From assembly GCF_051401765.1 (NCBI RefSeq), contig NW_027480544.1, forward strand, positions 992,001 to 1,056,000: a stretch of 64,000 bases of DNA, read 5' to 3'. Within the stretch, counting starts at the first letter, position 1. Every line of letters starts with the position of its first letter. Positions 12,295 to 24,789 of the stretch are shown piece by piece. The DNA comes from Calliopsis andreniformis (Eukaryota; Arthropoda; Insecta; Hymenoptera; Andrenidae). The notes under the pieces are model-generated. The model worked only from the letters and a program-made list of their open reading frames with translations, made no database searches and was not told the origin of the DNA. A program made the position numbers and the translations under genes.

Positions 12295-14985
12295 GATTGA
12301 GGATTGAGTATTGAAGACTGCGGACAGAGGGTTGAGGACTGAGTATTGAGGATAGAGGATTGAGGATTGAGGATTGATGGTTGAGGATTGAGTATTGAAG
12401 ATAGAGGATTCAGGATCGAGGATTGAGTATTGTGTACTGATAGTTGAGGATTGAGTGTTGTGAATTGATGATTGAGCATTGAATATTGAGGACTAAAGTT
12501 TGAGGAATGAGGATTGAGGATTGAGGATTGAGGATTGAGGACTGTAGGCTGAGGATTGGGGTTTGAGAATTGAGGATTGACAATTGAATATGGAGGATTG
12601 TGGCTTGATGACTGAGGATTGAGGATTGAGGATTCAGGATTGAGAATTGAGGGTTGAGGATTGAGGACGGAGGATTGAGGATTGAGTATTGAGGATTGAG
12701 GACTGAGGATTGAGTGTTGAGGATTGAAGGTTGAGGACTGAGGATTGACGATTGAATATTGAGGACTGTGTGTTGAGGATAGAGTGTTGAGAATTGATGT
12801 TTGAGGACTAAGATTTGAAGATAGAAGGTTGAGGATTGAGTATTAAAGACTGAGAATTGAGGATATTCTACAGATGATTGACGATTGCGAATTGAGGGTT
12901 GAGGATTAATGGTTGAGACTGTGGGCTGAGGATTGAGCGTTGAGGATTGAGGATTGAGGATTGAGGATTGAGGATTGAGGATTGAGGATTTTGGATTGAA
13001 GATTGAGGATTGAGGATTGAGCATTGAGGATTGAGGGTTGAGTATTGAGGGTTGGAGGTTGTGGACTGAGGATAGATGATTGAATATTGAGGACTGAGCT
13101 TTGAGGATAGAGTGTTGAGAATTGATGTTTGAGAACTAAGATTTGATGATTGAAGATTGAGGATTGAGTATTGAAAACTGAGAACTGAGGTTTTCCTCTT
13201 GAGTATTGAGAATTGAGAATTGGGGATTGAGGTGTGAGGATAGACGATTGAGGAGTGTAGATTGAGGACTGAGGCTTGAGGATTGAGGTTTGAGGATTGA
13301 TAATTCAGGATTATGGATTGAAGATTGAGGATTGAGGATTGAGGATTGAGGATTGAGGATTGAGGATAGAGGATTGAGGATTGAGGATTGAAGATTGAGG
13401 ATTGATGGTTGAGTATTGAAGATTGAGGATTGGGAATTGATGATTGAGAATTGAGGATTGGGGATTGAGGATTGAGCATTGAATATTGAGGATTGAGGTT
13501 TGAGGACGGAGGATTGAGGATTGAGGATTGAGGATTGAGGATTGCGGTTAGAGGTTAGAGAACTGAGGATTGAGGTTCTAGGATTGAGGATTGAGCATTG
13601 TGGGCTGAGTATTGAGGATTGAAGGTTGAGGACTGAGGATTGACGATTGAATATTGAGGACTGGGTGTTGTGGATAGAGTGTTTAGAATTGATGTTTGAG
13701 GACTAAGGTTTGAAAATTGAAGATTGAGGATTGAGTATTGAAGACTGAGAATTGAGGATATTCTACTGATGATTGAGGATTGAGGATTGAGGATTGAGGA
13801 CTGATGGTTGAGACTGTGGGTTGAGGATTGCGCGTTGAGGGTTGAGGATTGAAGGTTGAGGATTGAGGATTGATGGTGAAGATTCAGGTGTGAGAATTGA
13901 GGATGGAGGATTGAGGACTGAGGTTTGAGAATTGTGGATAGACAATTCAATTTTGGGGATTGAGGATTGAGGATTGAGGATTGAGGATTGAGGGCTGATT
14001 ACTGCGGGCTGAGGGTTGAGGATTGAGGATTGGGGATTGAGGATTGAAGATTGAGGATTGAGGATTGTGTATTGAAGACTGAGGACAGAGGCTTGAGGAC
14101 TGAGTATTGAGGATTGAGTATTGAGGATTGATGGTTGAGGATTGAGAATTGAGGTTTGAAGATTGAGGATTGAGGATTGAGGATTGAGCATTGAGGATTG
14201 AGGATTGAGGATTGAGGATTGAGGATTGAGGATTGAGGATTGAGGATTGAGGATTGAGGATTTTGGATTGAGGATTGAGGATTGAGGATTGAGGATTTAG
14301 GATTGAGTATTGAGGATTGAGGATTGAGGATTGAGGATTGAGGATTGAAGACTGAGAATTGAGAATTGATGATTGAGGATTGAGGATTGAGGATTGAGGG
14401 TTGAGCATTGAATATTGAGGACTGAAGATTGAGGACGGAGGATTGAGGATAGAGATTGTGGATTGAGGATTGAGGATTGAGGTCTGAGTGTTGAGGATTG
14501 AAGGTTGAGGACTGAGGATTGACGATTGAATATTGAGGACTGGGTGTTGAGGGTAGAGTGTTGAGAATTGATGTTTGAGGACTAAGATTTGAAGATTGAT
14601 GGTTGAGGATTGAGTATTGAAGGCTGAGAATTGAGGATATTCTACTGATGATTGAGGATTGCGAATTGAGGGTTGAGGATGAATGGTTGAGACTGTGGGT
14701 TGAGGATTGAGCGTTGAGGATTGAGGATTGAGGATTCAGGATTGCGGATTGAGGATTGAGGATTGACGATTGATGGTTGAGGATTGAGGATCGAGGATTG
14801 AGCATTGAATATTGAGGATTGAGTATTGAGGATTCAGGATTGAGGATTGAGGATTGAGGATTGAGGATTGAGGGCTGAGTATTGAGGATTGAAGGTTGAG
14901 GATTGAGGATTGACGGTTGAATATTGAGGACTGGGTGTTGAGGATAGAGTGTTGAGAATTGATGTTTGTGGACTAAGATTTGAAG
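12070..14985. repeat. Segmental duplication, copy 1 (partner at 20.74 kb)
   Basis: This segment matches 20,740-23,655 at an offset of 8,670-8,677 bp. The 18-bp boxes at 13,546 and 22,223 are exactly 8,677 bp apart. Steps of 7 bp within the alignment are single-heptamer gains or losses, for example one extra GAGGGTT in the partner. It carries islands near 12,866, 13,191, 13,759 and 14,638. The ends are where the two copies stop agreeing and are approximate. Confidence 0.85.
12259..12289 (+). other. Canonical G-quadruplex motif, five GGG runs
   Basis: Five consecutive GAGGGTT monomers place GGG at 12,259, 12,266, 12,273, 12,280 and 12,287, each separated by the four bases TTGA. This fits the standard G3N1-7 quadruplex pattern on the + strand. 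The bulk repeat has only GG runs with five-base loops. The tract lies just after the phrase GGGCTGATTACTGA. Confidence 0.75.
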
Positions 14986-16089
14986 ATTGAAGACTGAGGA
15001 TTGATGTCGAAGATTGTGGTTTGAGAATTGAGGATGGAGGTTTGAGGACTGAGGTTTGAGAATTGAGGATTGACAATTCAATTATGGGGATTGAGAATTG
15101 AGGATTGTGTATTGAGGATTGAGGATTGAGGATTGATAATTGAGGGTTGGGGATTGAGTATTGAGGACTGATGATTGAGGATTGAGGATTGAGGATTGAG
15201 GGCTGATTACTGAGGGTTGAGGGTTGAGTGTTGAGGATTGAGGATTGAGTATTGAAGACTGAGGACAGAGGGTCGAGGACTGAGTATTGAGGATTGAGGA
15301 TTGAGGATTGAGGATTGATTGTTGAGGATTGAGTATTGAAGACTGAGAATTGAGGATATTCTACTGATGGTTGAGGATTGCGAATTGAGGGTTGAGGATT
15401 AATGGTTGAGACTGTGGGTTGAGGATTGAGCGTTGAGGATTGAGGATTGAGGATTGAGGATTGAGGATTGAGGATTGAGGATTGAGGATTTTGGATTGAA
15501 GATTGAGGATTGAGGATTGAGCATTGAAGATTGAGGGTTGAGTATTGAGGATTGAAGGTTGTGGACTGAGGATAGATGATTGAATATTGAGGACTGAGTG
15601 TTGAGGATAGAGTATGAGAATTGATGTTTGAGTACTAAGATTTGATGATTGAAGGTTGAGGATTGAGTATTGAAAACTGAGAACTGAGGCTTTCCTCTTG
15701 AGTATTGAGAATTGAGAATTGGGGATTGAGGATTAAGGGTTGAGGATTGATGGTTGAGGTGTGAGGATAGACGATTGAGGATTGTAGATTGAGGACTGAG
15801 GCTTGAGGATTGAGGTTTGAGGATTGAGGATTCAGGATTGCGGATTGAAGATTGAGGATTGAGGATTGAGTATTGAGGATTGAGGATTGAGGATTGCGGA
15901 TTGAAGATTGAGGATTGGGAATTGATGATTGAGAATTGAGGATTGGGGGTTGAGGATTGAGCATTGAATATTGAGGATTGAGGTTTGAGGACGGAGGATT
16001 GAGGATTGAGGATTGAGGATTGAGGATTGAGGTTAGGGGTTAGAGAACTGAGGATTGAGTATTGAGGATTGAGGATTGAGCTTTGTGGG
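14986..16089. repeat. Modular spacer zone between duplications
   Basis: Heptamer modules of the common type with islands near 15,358 (ATTCTAC) and 15,690 (TTCCTCT) and a GGGCTGATTACTGA phrase near 15,196. The hairpin-forming GAATTG/CAATTC pair with an 8-nt loop lies near 15,060-15,080. A variant 18-bp box, GGTTAGGGGTTAGAGAAC, lies near 16,033. Nothing non-repetitive is seen. Confidence 0.7.
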
Positions 16090-17447
16090 CTGAGTATTGA
16101 GGATTGAAGGTTGAGGACTGAGGATTGACGATTGAATATTGAGGTCTGGGTGTTGTGGATAGAGTGTTTACAATTGATGTTTGAGGACTAAGATTTGAAA
16201 ATTGAAGATTGAGGGTTGAGTATTGAAGACTGAGAATTGCGGATATTCTACTGATGATTGAGGATTGAGGATTGAGGATTGAGGATTAATGGTTGAGACT
16301 GTGGGTTGAGGATTGAGCATCGAGGATTGAGGATTGAGGATTCAGGATTGCGGATTGAAGATTGAGGATTGAGGATTGAGGATTGAGGATTGAGTATTGA
16401 GGATTGAGGATTGAGGATTGAGGATTGAAGATTGAGGGTTGATATTTGAGTATTGAAGATTGAGGATTGGGAATTGATGATTGAGAATTGAGGATTGGGG
16501 ATTGAGGATTGAGCATTGAATATTCAGGATTGAGGTTTGAGGACGGAGGATTGAGGATTGAGGATTGAGGATTGAGGATTGAGGTTATAGGTCAGAGAAC
16601 TGAGGATTGAGGATTGAGGATTGATCATTGATTATTGAGGACTGAAGTTTTCAGGAATGAGGATTGAGGATTGAGGATTGAGGATTGAGGACTGAGGGCT
16701 GAGGATTGAGGATTGAGGATTGAGGATTGAGGATTGAGGATTGAGGATTGAGGATTGAGGATTCAGGTCTGAGTGTTGAGGATTGAAGGTTGAGGACTGA
16801 GGATTGACGACTGAATATTGAGGACTGGGTGTTGAGGATAGAGTGTTGAGAATTGATGTTTGAGGACTAAGATTTGAAGATTGAAGGTTGAGGATTGAGT
16901 ATTGAAGACTGAGAATTGAGGATATTCTACTGATGATTGAGGATTGCGAATTGAGGGTTGAGGATTAATGGTTGAGACTGTGGGTTGAGGATTGAGCATT
17001 GAGGATTGAGGATTGAGGATTCAGGATTGCGGATTGAAGATTGAGGATTGAGGATTGAGGATTGAGGATTGAGTATTGAGGATTGAGGATTGAGGATTGA
17101 GGATTGAAGATTGAGGGTTGATATTTGAGTGTTGAAGGTTGAGGATTGGGAATTGATGATTGAGAATTGAGGATTGGGGATTGAGGATTGAGCATTGAAT
17201 ATTGAGGATTGAGGTTTGCGGACGGAGGATTGAGGATTGAGGATTGAGGATTGAGGATTGAGGTTAGAGGTCAGAGAACTGAGGATTGAGGATTGAGGAT
17301 TGAGGATTGAGCATTGTGGGCTGAGTATTGAGGATTGAAGGTTGAGGACTGAGGATTGACGATTGAATATTGAGGACTGGGTGTTGTGGATAGAGTGTTT
17401 AGAATTGTTGTTTGAGTACTAAGATTTGAAAATTGAAGATTGAGGAT
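16090..17447. repeat. Two-copy tandem repeat of 679 bp
   Basis: Copies of about 679 bp (97 heptamers) abut near 16,768. GAAGGTTGAGGACTGAGG starts at 16,106 and 16,785, the ATTCTAC islands at 16,245 and 16,924, and the 18-bp GGTCAG-form boxes at 16,583 and 17,262. Every pair is 679 bp apart. The first box carries a private change (GGTTATAG). Related copies of the second unit appear at about 23.66-24.28 kb and 31.5-32.2 kb. Confidence 0.82.
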
Positions 17448-20030
17448 TGAGTATTGAAGACTGAGAATTTAGGATATTCTACTGATGATTGAGGATTGAG
17501 GATTGAGTATTGAGGATTGATGGTTGAGACAGTGGGTTGAGGATTGCGCGTTGAGGATTGTGGATTGATGGTGAAGATTCAGGTTTGAGAATTGATGATG
17601 GAGGATTGAGGACTGAGGTTTGAGAATTGAGGATAGACAATTCAATTTTGGGGATTGAGGATTGAGGATTGTGTACTGACGATTGAGGATTGAGGACTGA
17701 GGATTGATGATTGAGGGTTGAGGATTGAGTATTGAGGACTGATGATTGAGGATTGAGGATTGAAGATTGAGGGCTGATTACTGCGGGCTGAGAGTTGAGG
17801 ATTGAGGATTGGGGATTGAGGATTGAAGATTGAGGATAGAGGATTGAGTATTGAAGACTGAGGACAGAGGCTTGAGGACTGAGTATTGAGGATGGTGTAT
17901 TGAGGATTGATGGTTGAGAATTGAGGATTGAGGATTGAAGATTGAGGATTGAGGATTGAGGATTGAGCATTGAGGATTGAGGATTGAGGATTGAGGATTG
18001 ACGATTGAGGATTTAGGATTGAGGATTTTGGATTGAGGATTGAGCATTGAGGATTGAGGATTTAGGATTGTGTATTGAGGATTGAGGATTGAGGATTGAA
18101 GACTGAGAATTGAGAATTGATGATTGAGGATTGAGGAGTGAGGATTGAGGGTCGAGCATTGAATATTGAGGACTGAAGATTGAGGACGGAGGATTGAGGA
18201 TTGAGGATTGTCGATTGAGGATTGAGGATTCAGAATTGAGGATTGAGTGTTGGGTATTGAGTATTGAACATTGAGGACGGAGGATTGAGGATTGAGTATT
18301 GAGGACTGAGGATTGAGGATTGAGGATTGAGGATTGAGGATTGATGGTTGAGACTGTGGGTTGAGGATTGCGCGTTGAGGATTGAGGATTGAAGGTTGAG
18401 GATTGAGGCTTGATGGTGAAGATTCAGATTTGAGAATTGAGGATGGAGGATTGAGGACTGAGGTTTGAGAATTGAGGATAGACAATTCAATTTTGGGGAT
18501 TGAGGATTGAGGATTGAGGATTGAGGATTGAGGGCTGATTACTGCGGGCTGAGGGTTGAGGATTGAGGATTGTGGATTGAGGATTGAAGATTGAGGATTG
18601 AGGATTGAGTATTGAAGGCTGAGGGCAGAGGCTGGAGGACTGAGTATTGAGGATTGAGTATTGAGGGTTGATGGTTGAGGATTGAGGATTGAGGATTGAA
18701 GATTGAGGACTGAGGATTGAGGATTGAGCATTGAGGATTGAGGATTGAGGATTGAGGATTGAGGATTGAGGATTTAGGATTGAGTATTGAGGATTGTGTA
18801 TTGAGGATTGAGGACTGAGGATTGAAGACAGAGAATTGAGAATTGATGATTGAGTATTGAGGATTGAGGATTGAGGGTTGAGCATTGAATATTGAGGACT
18901 GAAGATTGAGGACGGAGGATTGAGGATTGAGGATTGTGGATTGAGGATTGAGGGTTGAGCATTGAATATTGAGGACTGAAGATTGAGGACGGAGGATTGA
19001 GGATTGAAGATTGAGGACTGAGGATTGACGATTGAATATTGAGGACTGGGTGTTGTGGATAGAGTGTTGAGAATTGATGTTTGAGGACTAAGATTTGAAA
19101 ATTGAAGATTGAGGATTGAGTATTGAAGACTGAGAATTGAGGATATTCTACTGATGATTGAGGATTGAGGATTGAGTATTGAGGATTGATGGTTGAGACA
19201 GTGGGTTGAGGATTGCGCGTTGAGGATTGAGGATTGAAGGTTGAGGATTGAGGATTGATGGTGAAGATTCAGGTTTGAGAATTGAGGATGGAGGATTGAG
19301 GACTGAGGTTTGAGAATTGAGGATAGACAATTCAATTTTGGGGATTGAGGATTGAGGATTGTGTACTGACGATTGAGGATTGAGGACTGAGGATTGATGA
19401 TTGAGGGTTGAGGATTGAGTATTGAGGACTGATGATTGAGGATTGAGGATTGAAGATTGAGGGCTGATTACTGCGGGCTGAGAGTTGAGGATTGAGGATT
19501 GGGGATTGAGGATTGAAGATTGAGGATAGAGGATTGAGTATTGAAGACTGAGGACAGAGGCTTGAGGACTGAGTATTGAGGATGGTGTATTGAGGATTGA
19601 TGGTTGAGAATTGAGGATTGAGGATTGAAGATTGAGGATTGAGGATTGAGGATTGAGCATTGAGGATTGAGGATTGAGGATTGAGGATTGACGATTGAGG
19701 ATTTAGGATTGAGGATTTTGGATTGAGGATTGAGCATTGAGGATTGAGGATTTAGGATTGTGTATTGAGGATTGAGGATTGAGGATTGAAGACTGAGAAT
19801 TGAGAATTGATGATTGAGGATTGAGGAGTGAGGATTGAGGGTCGAGCATTGAATATTGAGGACTGAAGATTGAGGACGGAGGATTGAGGATTGAGGATTG
19901 TCGATTGAGGATTGAGGATTCAGAATTGAGGATTGAGTGTTGGGTATTGAGTATTGAACATTGAGGACGGAGGATTGAGGATTGAGTATTGAGGACTGAG
20001 GATTGAGGATTGAGGATTGAGGATTGAGGA
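17340..20030. repeat. Duplication of about 1.0 kb, offset 1669 then 1690 bp
   Basis: About 17,340-18,340 recurs at about 19,010-20,030. The islands at 17,476 and 19,145 are 1,669 bp apart, while TTCAATTTTGGGG at 17,641 and 19,331 is 1,690 bp apart. The difference of 21 bp is three heptamers. The segment between the copies (18.34-19.01 kb) holds the same module family. A further copy lies at 27.24-28.5 kb, offset 8,101 bp from the second. Confidence 0.82.
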
Positions 20031-20739
20031 TTGAGGATTGAGGATTGAGGATTGAGTATTGAGGATTCAGGATTGAGGATTGAGGATTGAGGATTGAGGA
20101 TTGAGGGCTGAGTATTGAGGATTGAATGTTGAGGATTGAGGATTGACGATTGAATATTGAGGACTGGGTGTTGAGGATAGAGTGTTGAGAATTGATGTTT
20201 GTGGACTAAGATTCGAAGATTGAAGATTGAGGATTGATGTTGGAGAATGTGGTTTGAGAATTGAGGATGGAGGGTTGAGGACTGAGGTTTGAGAATTAAG
20301 GATTGACAATTCAATTATGGGGATTGAGAATTGAGGATTGTGTATTGAGGATTGAGGATTGAGGATTGATGATTGAGGATTGAGGATTGAGGATTGAGGA
20401 TTGAGGTTAGAGGTTAGAGAACTGAGGATTGAGGATTGAGGATTGAGGATTGAGCATTGAGGGCTGAGTATTGAGGATTGAAGGTTGAGGACTGAGGATT
20501 GACGATTGAATATTGAGGACTGGGTGTTGTGGATAGAGTGTTGAGAATTGATGTTTGAGGACTAAGATTTGAAAATTGAAGATTGAGGATTGAGTATTGA
20601 AGACTGAGAATTGAGGATATTCTACTGATGATTGAGGATTGAGGATTGAGGATTGAGGATTAATGGTTGAGACTGTGGGTTGAGGATTGAGCATCGAGGA
20701 TTAAGGATTGAGGATTCAGGATTGCGGATTGAAGATTGA

Positions 20740-20925
20740 GGATTGAGGATTGAGGATTGAGGATTGAGTATTGAGGATTGAGGATTGAGGATTGTGGATT
20801 GAGGATTGAGGATTGAGAATTGTGGATTGAGGATTGAGGATTGAGGATTGAGGGTTGAGGATTGAGAATTGAGGATTGAGTATTGAGGATTGAGGATTGA
20901 GGATTGAGGATTGAGGGCTGATTAC

Positions 20926-20971
<46 letters not shown>

Positions 20972-23655
20972 GATTGAGGATTGAGTATTGAAGACTGCGG
21001 ACAGAGGGTTGAGGACTGAGTATTGAGGATTGAGGATTGAGGATTGAGGATTGATGGTTGAGGATTGAGTATTGAAGATAGAGGATTCAGGATCGAGGAT
21101 TGAGTATTGTGTACTGATAGTTGAGGATTGAGTGTTGTGAATTGATGATTGAGCATTGAATATTGAGGACTAAAGTTTGAGGAATGAGGATTGAGGATTG
21201 AGGATTGAGGATTGAGGACTGTAGGCTGAGGATTGGGGTTTGAGAATTGAGGATTGACAATTGAATATGGAGGATTGTGGCTTGATGACTGAGGATTGAG
21301 GATTGAGGATTCAGGATTGAGAATTGAGGGTTGAGGATTGAGGACGGAGGATTGAGGATTGAGTATTGAGGATTGAGGACTGAGGATTGAGTGTTGAGGA
21401 TTGAAGGTTGAGGACTGAGGATTGACGATTGAATATTGAGGACTGTGTGTTGAGGATAGAGTGTTGAGAATTGATGTTTGAGGACTAAGATTTGAAGATT
21501 GAAGGTTGAGGATTGAGTATTAAAGACTGAGAATTGAGGATATTCTACAGATGATTGACGATTGCGAATTGAGGGTTGAGGATTAATGGTTGAGACTGTG
21601 GGCTGAGGATTGAGCGTTGAGGATTGAGGATTGAGGATTGAGGATTGAGGATTGAGGATTGAGGATTTTGGATTGAAGATTGAGGATTGAGGATTGAGCA
21701 TTGAGGATTGAGGGTTGAGTATTGAGGGTTGGAGGTTGTGGACTGAGGATAGATGATTGAATATTGAGGACTGAGCTTTGAGGATAGAGTGTTGAGAATT
21801 GATGTTTGAGAACTAAGATTTGATGATTGAAGATTGAGGATTGAGTATTGAAAACTGAGAACTGAGGTTTTCCTCTTGAGTATTGAGAATTGAGAATTGG
21901 GGATTGAGGTGTGAGGATAGACGATTGAGGAGTGTAGATTGAGGACTGAGGCTTGAGGATTGAGGTTTGAGGATTGATAATTCAGGATTATGGATTGAAG
22001 ATTGAGGATTGAGGATTGAGGATTGAGGATTGAGGATTGAGGATAGAGGATTGAGGATTGAGGATTGAAGATTGAGGATTGATGGTTGAGTATTGAAGAT
22101 TGAGGATTGGGAATTGATGATTGAGAATTGAGGATTGGGGATTGAGGATTGAGCATTGAATATTGAGGATTGAGGTTTGAGGACGGAGGATTGAGGATTG
22201 AGGATTGAGGATTGAGGATTGCGGTTAGAGGTTAGAGAACTGAGGATTGAGGATCTAGGATTGAGGATTGAGCATTGTGGGCTGAGTATTGAGGATTGAA
22301 GGTTGAGGACTGAGGATTGACGATTGAATATTGAGGACTGGGTGTTGTGGATAGAGTGTTTAGAATTGATGTTTGAGGACTAAGGTTTGAAAATTGAAGA
22401 TTGAGGATTGAGTATTGAAGACTGAGAATTGAGGATATTCTACTGATGATTGAGGATTGAGGATTGAGGATTGAGGACTGATGGTTGAGACTGTGGGTTG
22501 AGGATTGCGCGTTGAGGGTTGAGGATTGAAGGTTGAGGATTGAGGATTGATGGTGAAGATTCAGGTGTGAGAATTGAGGATGGAGGATTGAGGACTGAGG
22601 TTTGAGAATTGTGGATAGACAATTCAATTTTGGGGATTGAGGATTGAGGATTGAGGATTGAGGATTGAGGGCTGATTACTGCGGGCTGAGGGTTGAGGAT
22701 TGAGGATTGGGGATTGAGGATTGAAGATTGAGGATTGAGGATTGTGTATTGAAGACTGAGGACAGAGGCTTGAGGACTGAGTATTGAGGATTGAGTATTG
22801 AGGATTGATGGTTGAGGATTGAGAATTGAGGATTGAAGATTGAGGATTGAGGATTGAGGATTGAGCATTGAGGATTGAGGATTGAGGATTGAGGATTGAG
22901 GATTGAGGATTGAGGATTGAGGATTGAGGATTTTGGATTGAGGATTGAGGATTGAGGATTGAGGATTTAGGATTGAGTATTGAGGATTGAGGATTGAGGA
23001 TTGAGGATTGAGGATTGAAGACTGAGAATTGAGAATTGATGATTGAGGATTGAGGATTGAGGATTGAGGGTTGAGCATTGAATATTGAGGACTGAAGATT
23101 GAGGACGGAGGATTGAGGATAGAGATTGTGGATTGAGGATTGAGGATTGAGGTCTGAGTGTTGAGGATTGAAGGTTGAGGACTGAGGATTGACGATTGAA
23201 TATTGAGGACTGGGTGTTGAGGGTAGAGTGTTGAGAATTGATGTTTGAGGACTAAGATTTGAAGATTGATGGTTGAGGATTGAGTATTGAAGGCTGAGAA
23301 TTGAGGATATTCTACTGATGATTGAGGATTGCGAATTGAGGGTTGAGGATGAATGGTTGAGACTGTGGGTTGAGGATTGAGCGTTGAGGATTGAGGATTG
23401 AGGATTCAGGATTGCGGGTTGAGGATTGAGGATTGACGATTGATGGTTGAGGATTGAGGATCGAGGATTGAGCATTGAATATTGAGGATTGAGTATTGAG
23501 GATTCAGGATTGAGGATTGAGGATTGAGGATTGAGGATTGAGGGTTGAGTATTGAGGATTGAAGGTTGAGGATTGAGGATTGACGGTTGAATATTGAGGA
23601 CTGGGTGTTGAGGATAGAGTGTTGAGAATTGATGTTTGTGGACTAAGATTTGAAG
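20740..23655. repeat. Segmental duplication, copy 2 (partner at 12.07 kb)
   Basis: This is the counterpart of 12,070-14,985. The match ends near 23,655. From there to about 24,276 the text follows 16,880-17,500 instead (offset 6,776 bp), so the stretch is a mosaic of two donors. Box at 22,223; islands near 21,539, 21,868, 22,436 and 23,309. Confidence 0.84.
20929..20966 (+). other. Canonical G-quadruplex motif, six GGG runs
   Basis: GGG runs start at 20,929, 20,936, 20,943, 20,950, 20,957 and 20,964, separated by TTGA. This is the partner of the five-run tract at 12,259, with one extra GAGGGTT monomer. Homologous places at 5,656, 24,430 and 32,342 have only three evenly spaced runs, so the variant monomer has expanded here. 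Confidence 0.75.
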
Positions 23656-24789
23656 ATTGAAGGTTGAGGATTGAGTATTGAAGACTGAGAATTGAGGATA
23701 TTCTACTGATGATTGAGGATTGCGAATTGAGGGTTGAGGATTAATGGTTGAGACTGTGGGTTGAGGATTGAGCATTGAGGATTGAGGATTGAGGATTCAG
23801 GATTGCGGATTGAAGATTGAGGATTGAGGATTGAGGATTGAGGGTTGAGTATTGAGGATTGAGGATTGAGGATTGAGGATTGAAGATTGAGGGTTGATAT
23901 TTGAGTGTTGAAGGTTGAGGATTGGGAATTGATGATTGAGAATTGAGGATTGGGGATTGAGGATTGAGCATTGAATATTGAGGATTGAGGTTTGCGGACG
24001 GAGGATTGAGGATTGAGGATTGAGGATTGAGGATTGAGGTTAGAGGTCAGAGAACTGAGGATTGAGGATTGAGGATTGAGGATTGAGCATTGTGGGCTGA
24101 GTATTGAGGATTGAAGGTTGAGGACTGAGGATTGACGATTGAATATTGAGGACTGGGTGTTGTGGATAGAGTGTTTAGAATTGTTGTTTGAGTACTAAGA
24201 TTTGAAAATTGAAGATTGAGGATTGAGTATTGAAGACTGAGAATTTAGGATATTCTACTGATGATTGAGGATTGAGGATTGAGGATTGAGGATTGAGGAT
24301 TGAGGATTGAGGATTGAGGATTGAGGATTGAGGATTTTGGATTGAGGATTGATGATTGAGGGTTGGGTATTGAGTATTGAGGACAGATGATTGAGGATTG
24401 AGGATTGAGGATTGAGGGCTGATTACTGAGGGTTGAGGGTTGAGGGTTGAGGATTGAGGATTGAGGATTGAGTATTGAAGACTGAGGACAGAGGGTTGAG
24501 GACTGAGTATTGAAGATTGAGGATTGAGGATTGAGGATTGATTGTTGAGGATTGAGGATTGAAGATTGAGGATTCAGGATCGAGGATTGAGTATTGTATA
24601 CTGATAGTTGAGGATTGAGTGTTGTGAATTGAGGATTGATAATTGATTATTGAGGACTGAAGTTTGAGGAATGAGGATTGAGGATTGAGGATTGAGGATT
24701 GAGGACTGAGGGCTGAGAATTGAGGTTTGAGAATTGAGGATTGACAATTGAATATTGAGGATAGTGGCTTGATGACTGAGGATTGAGGA
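23656..24789. repeat. Mosaic spacer segment, repeated at 31.6-32.7 kb
   Basis: The left part (to about 24,276) follows 16.88-17.50 kb. The whole segment recurs near 31.6-32.7 kb at an offset of 7,905-7,912 bp, for example GGACAGATGATT at 24,381 and 32,293. A GGTCAG-form box lies near 24,040 and an ATTCTAC island near 24,252. Confidence 0.75.

Larger units (their letters stand above)
10663..13200. repeat. Rearranged copy of the 3.2-6.6 kb block
   Basis: The 18-bp box at 11,540 is 7,554 bp from the one at 3,986, and the simple run before it matches 3.5-3.84 kb at the same offset. Around 11.7-11.95 kb the match is to 4.6-4.88 kb (offset 7,065). From 12.2 kb it matches 5.6-6.6 kb (offset about 6,602-6,617). 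The falling offset means this copy lacks several hundred bases relative to the left one. Its right end is also the start of the segment copied to 20.74 kb. Confidence 0.72.
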
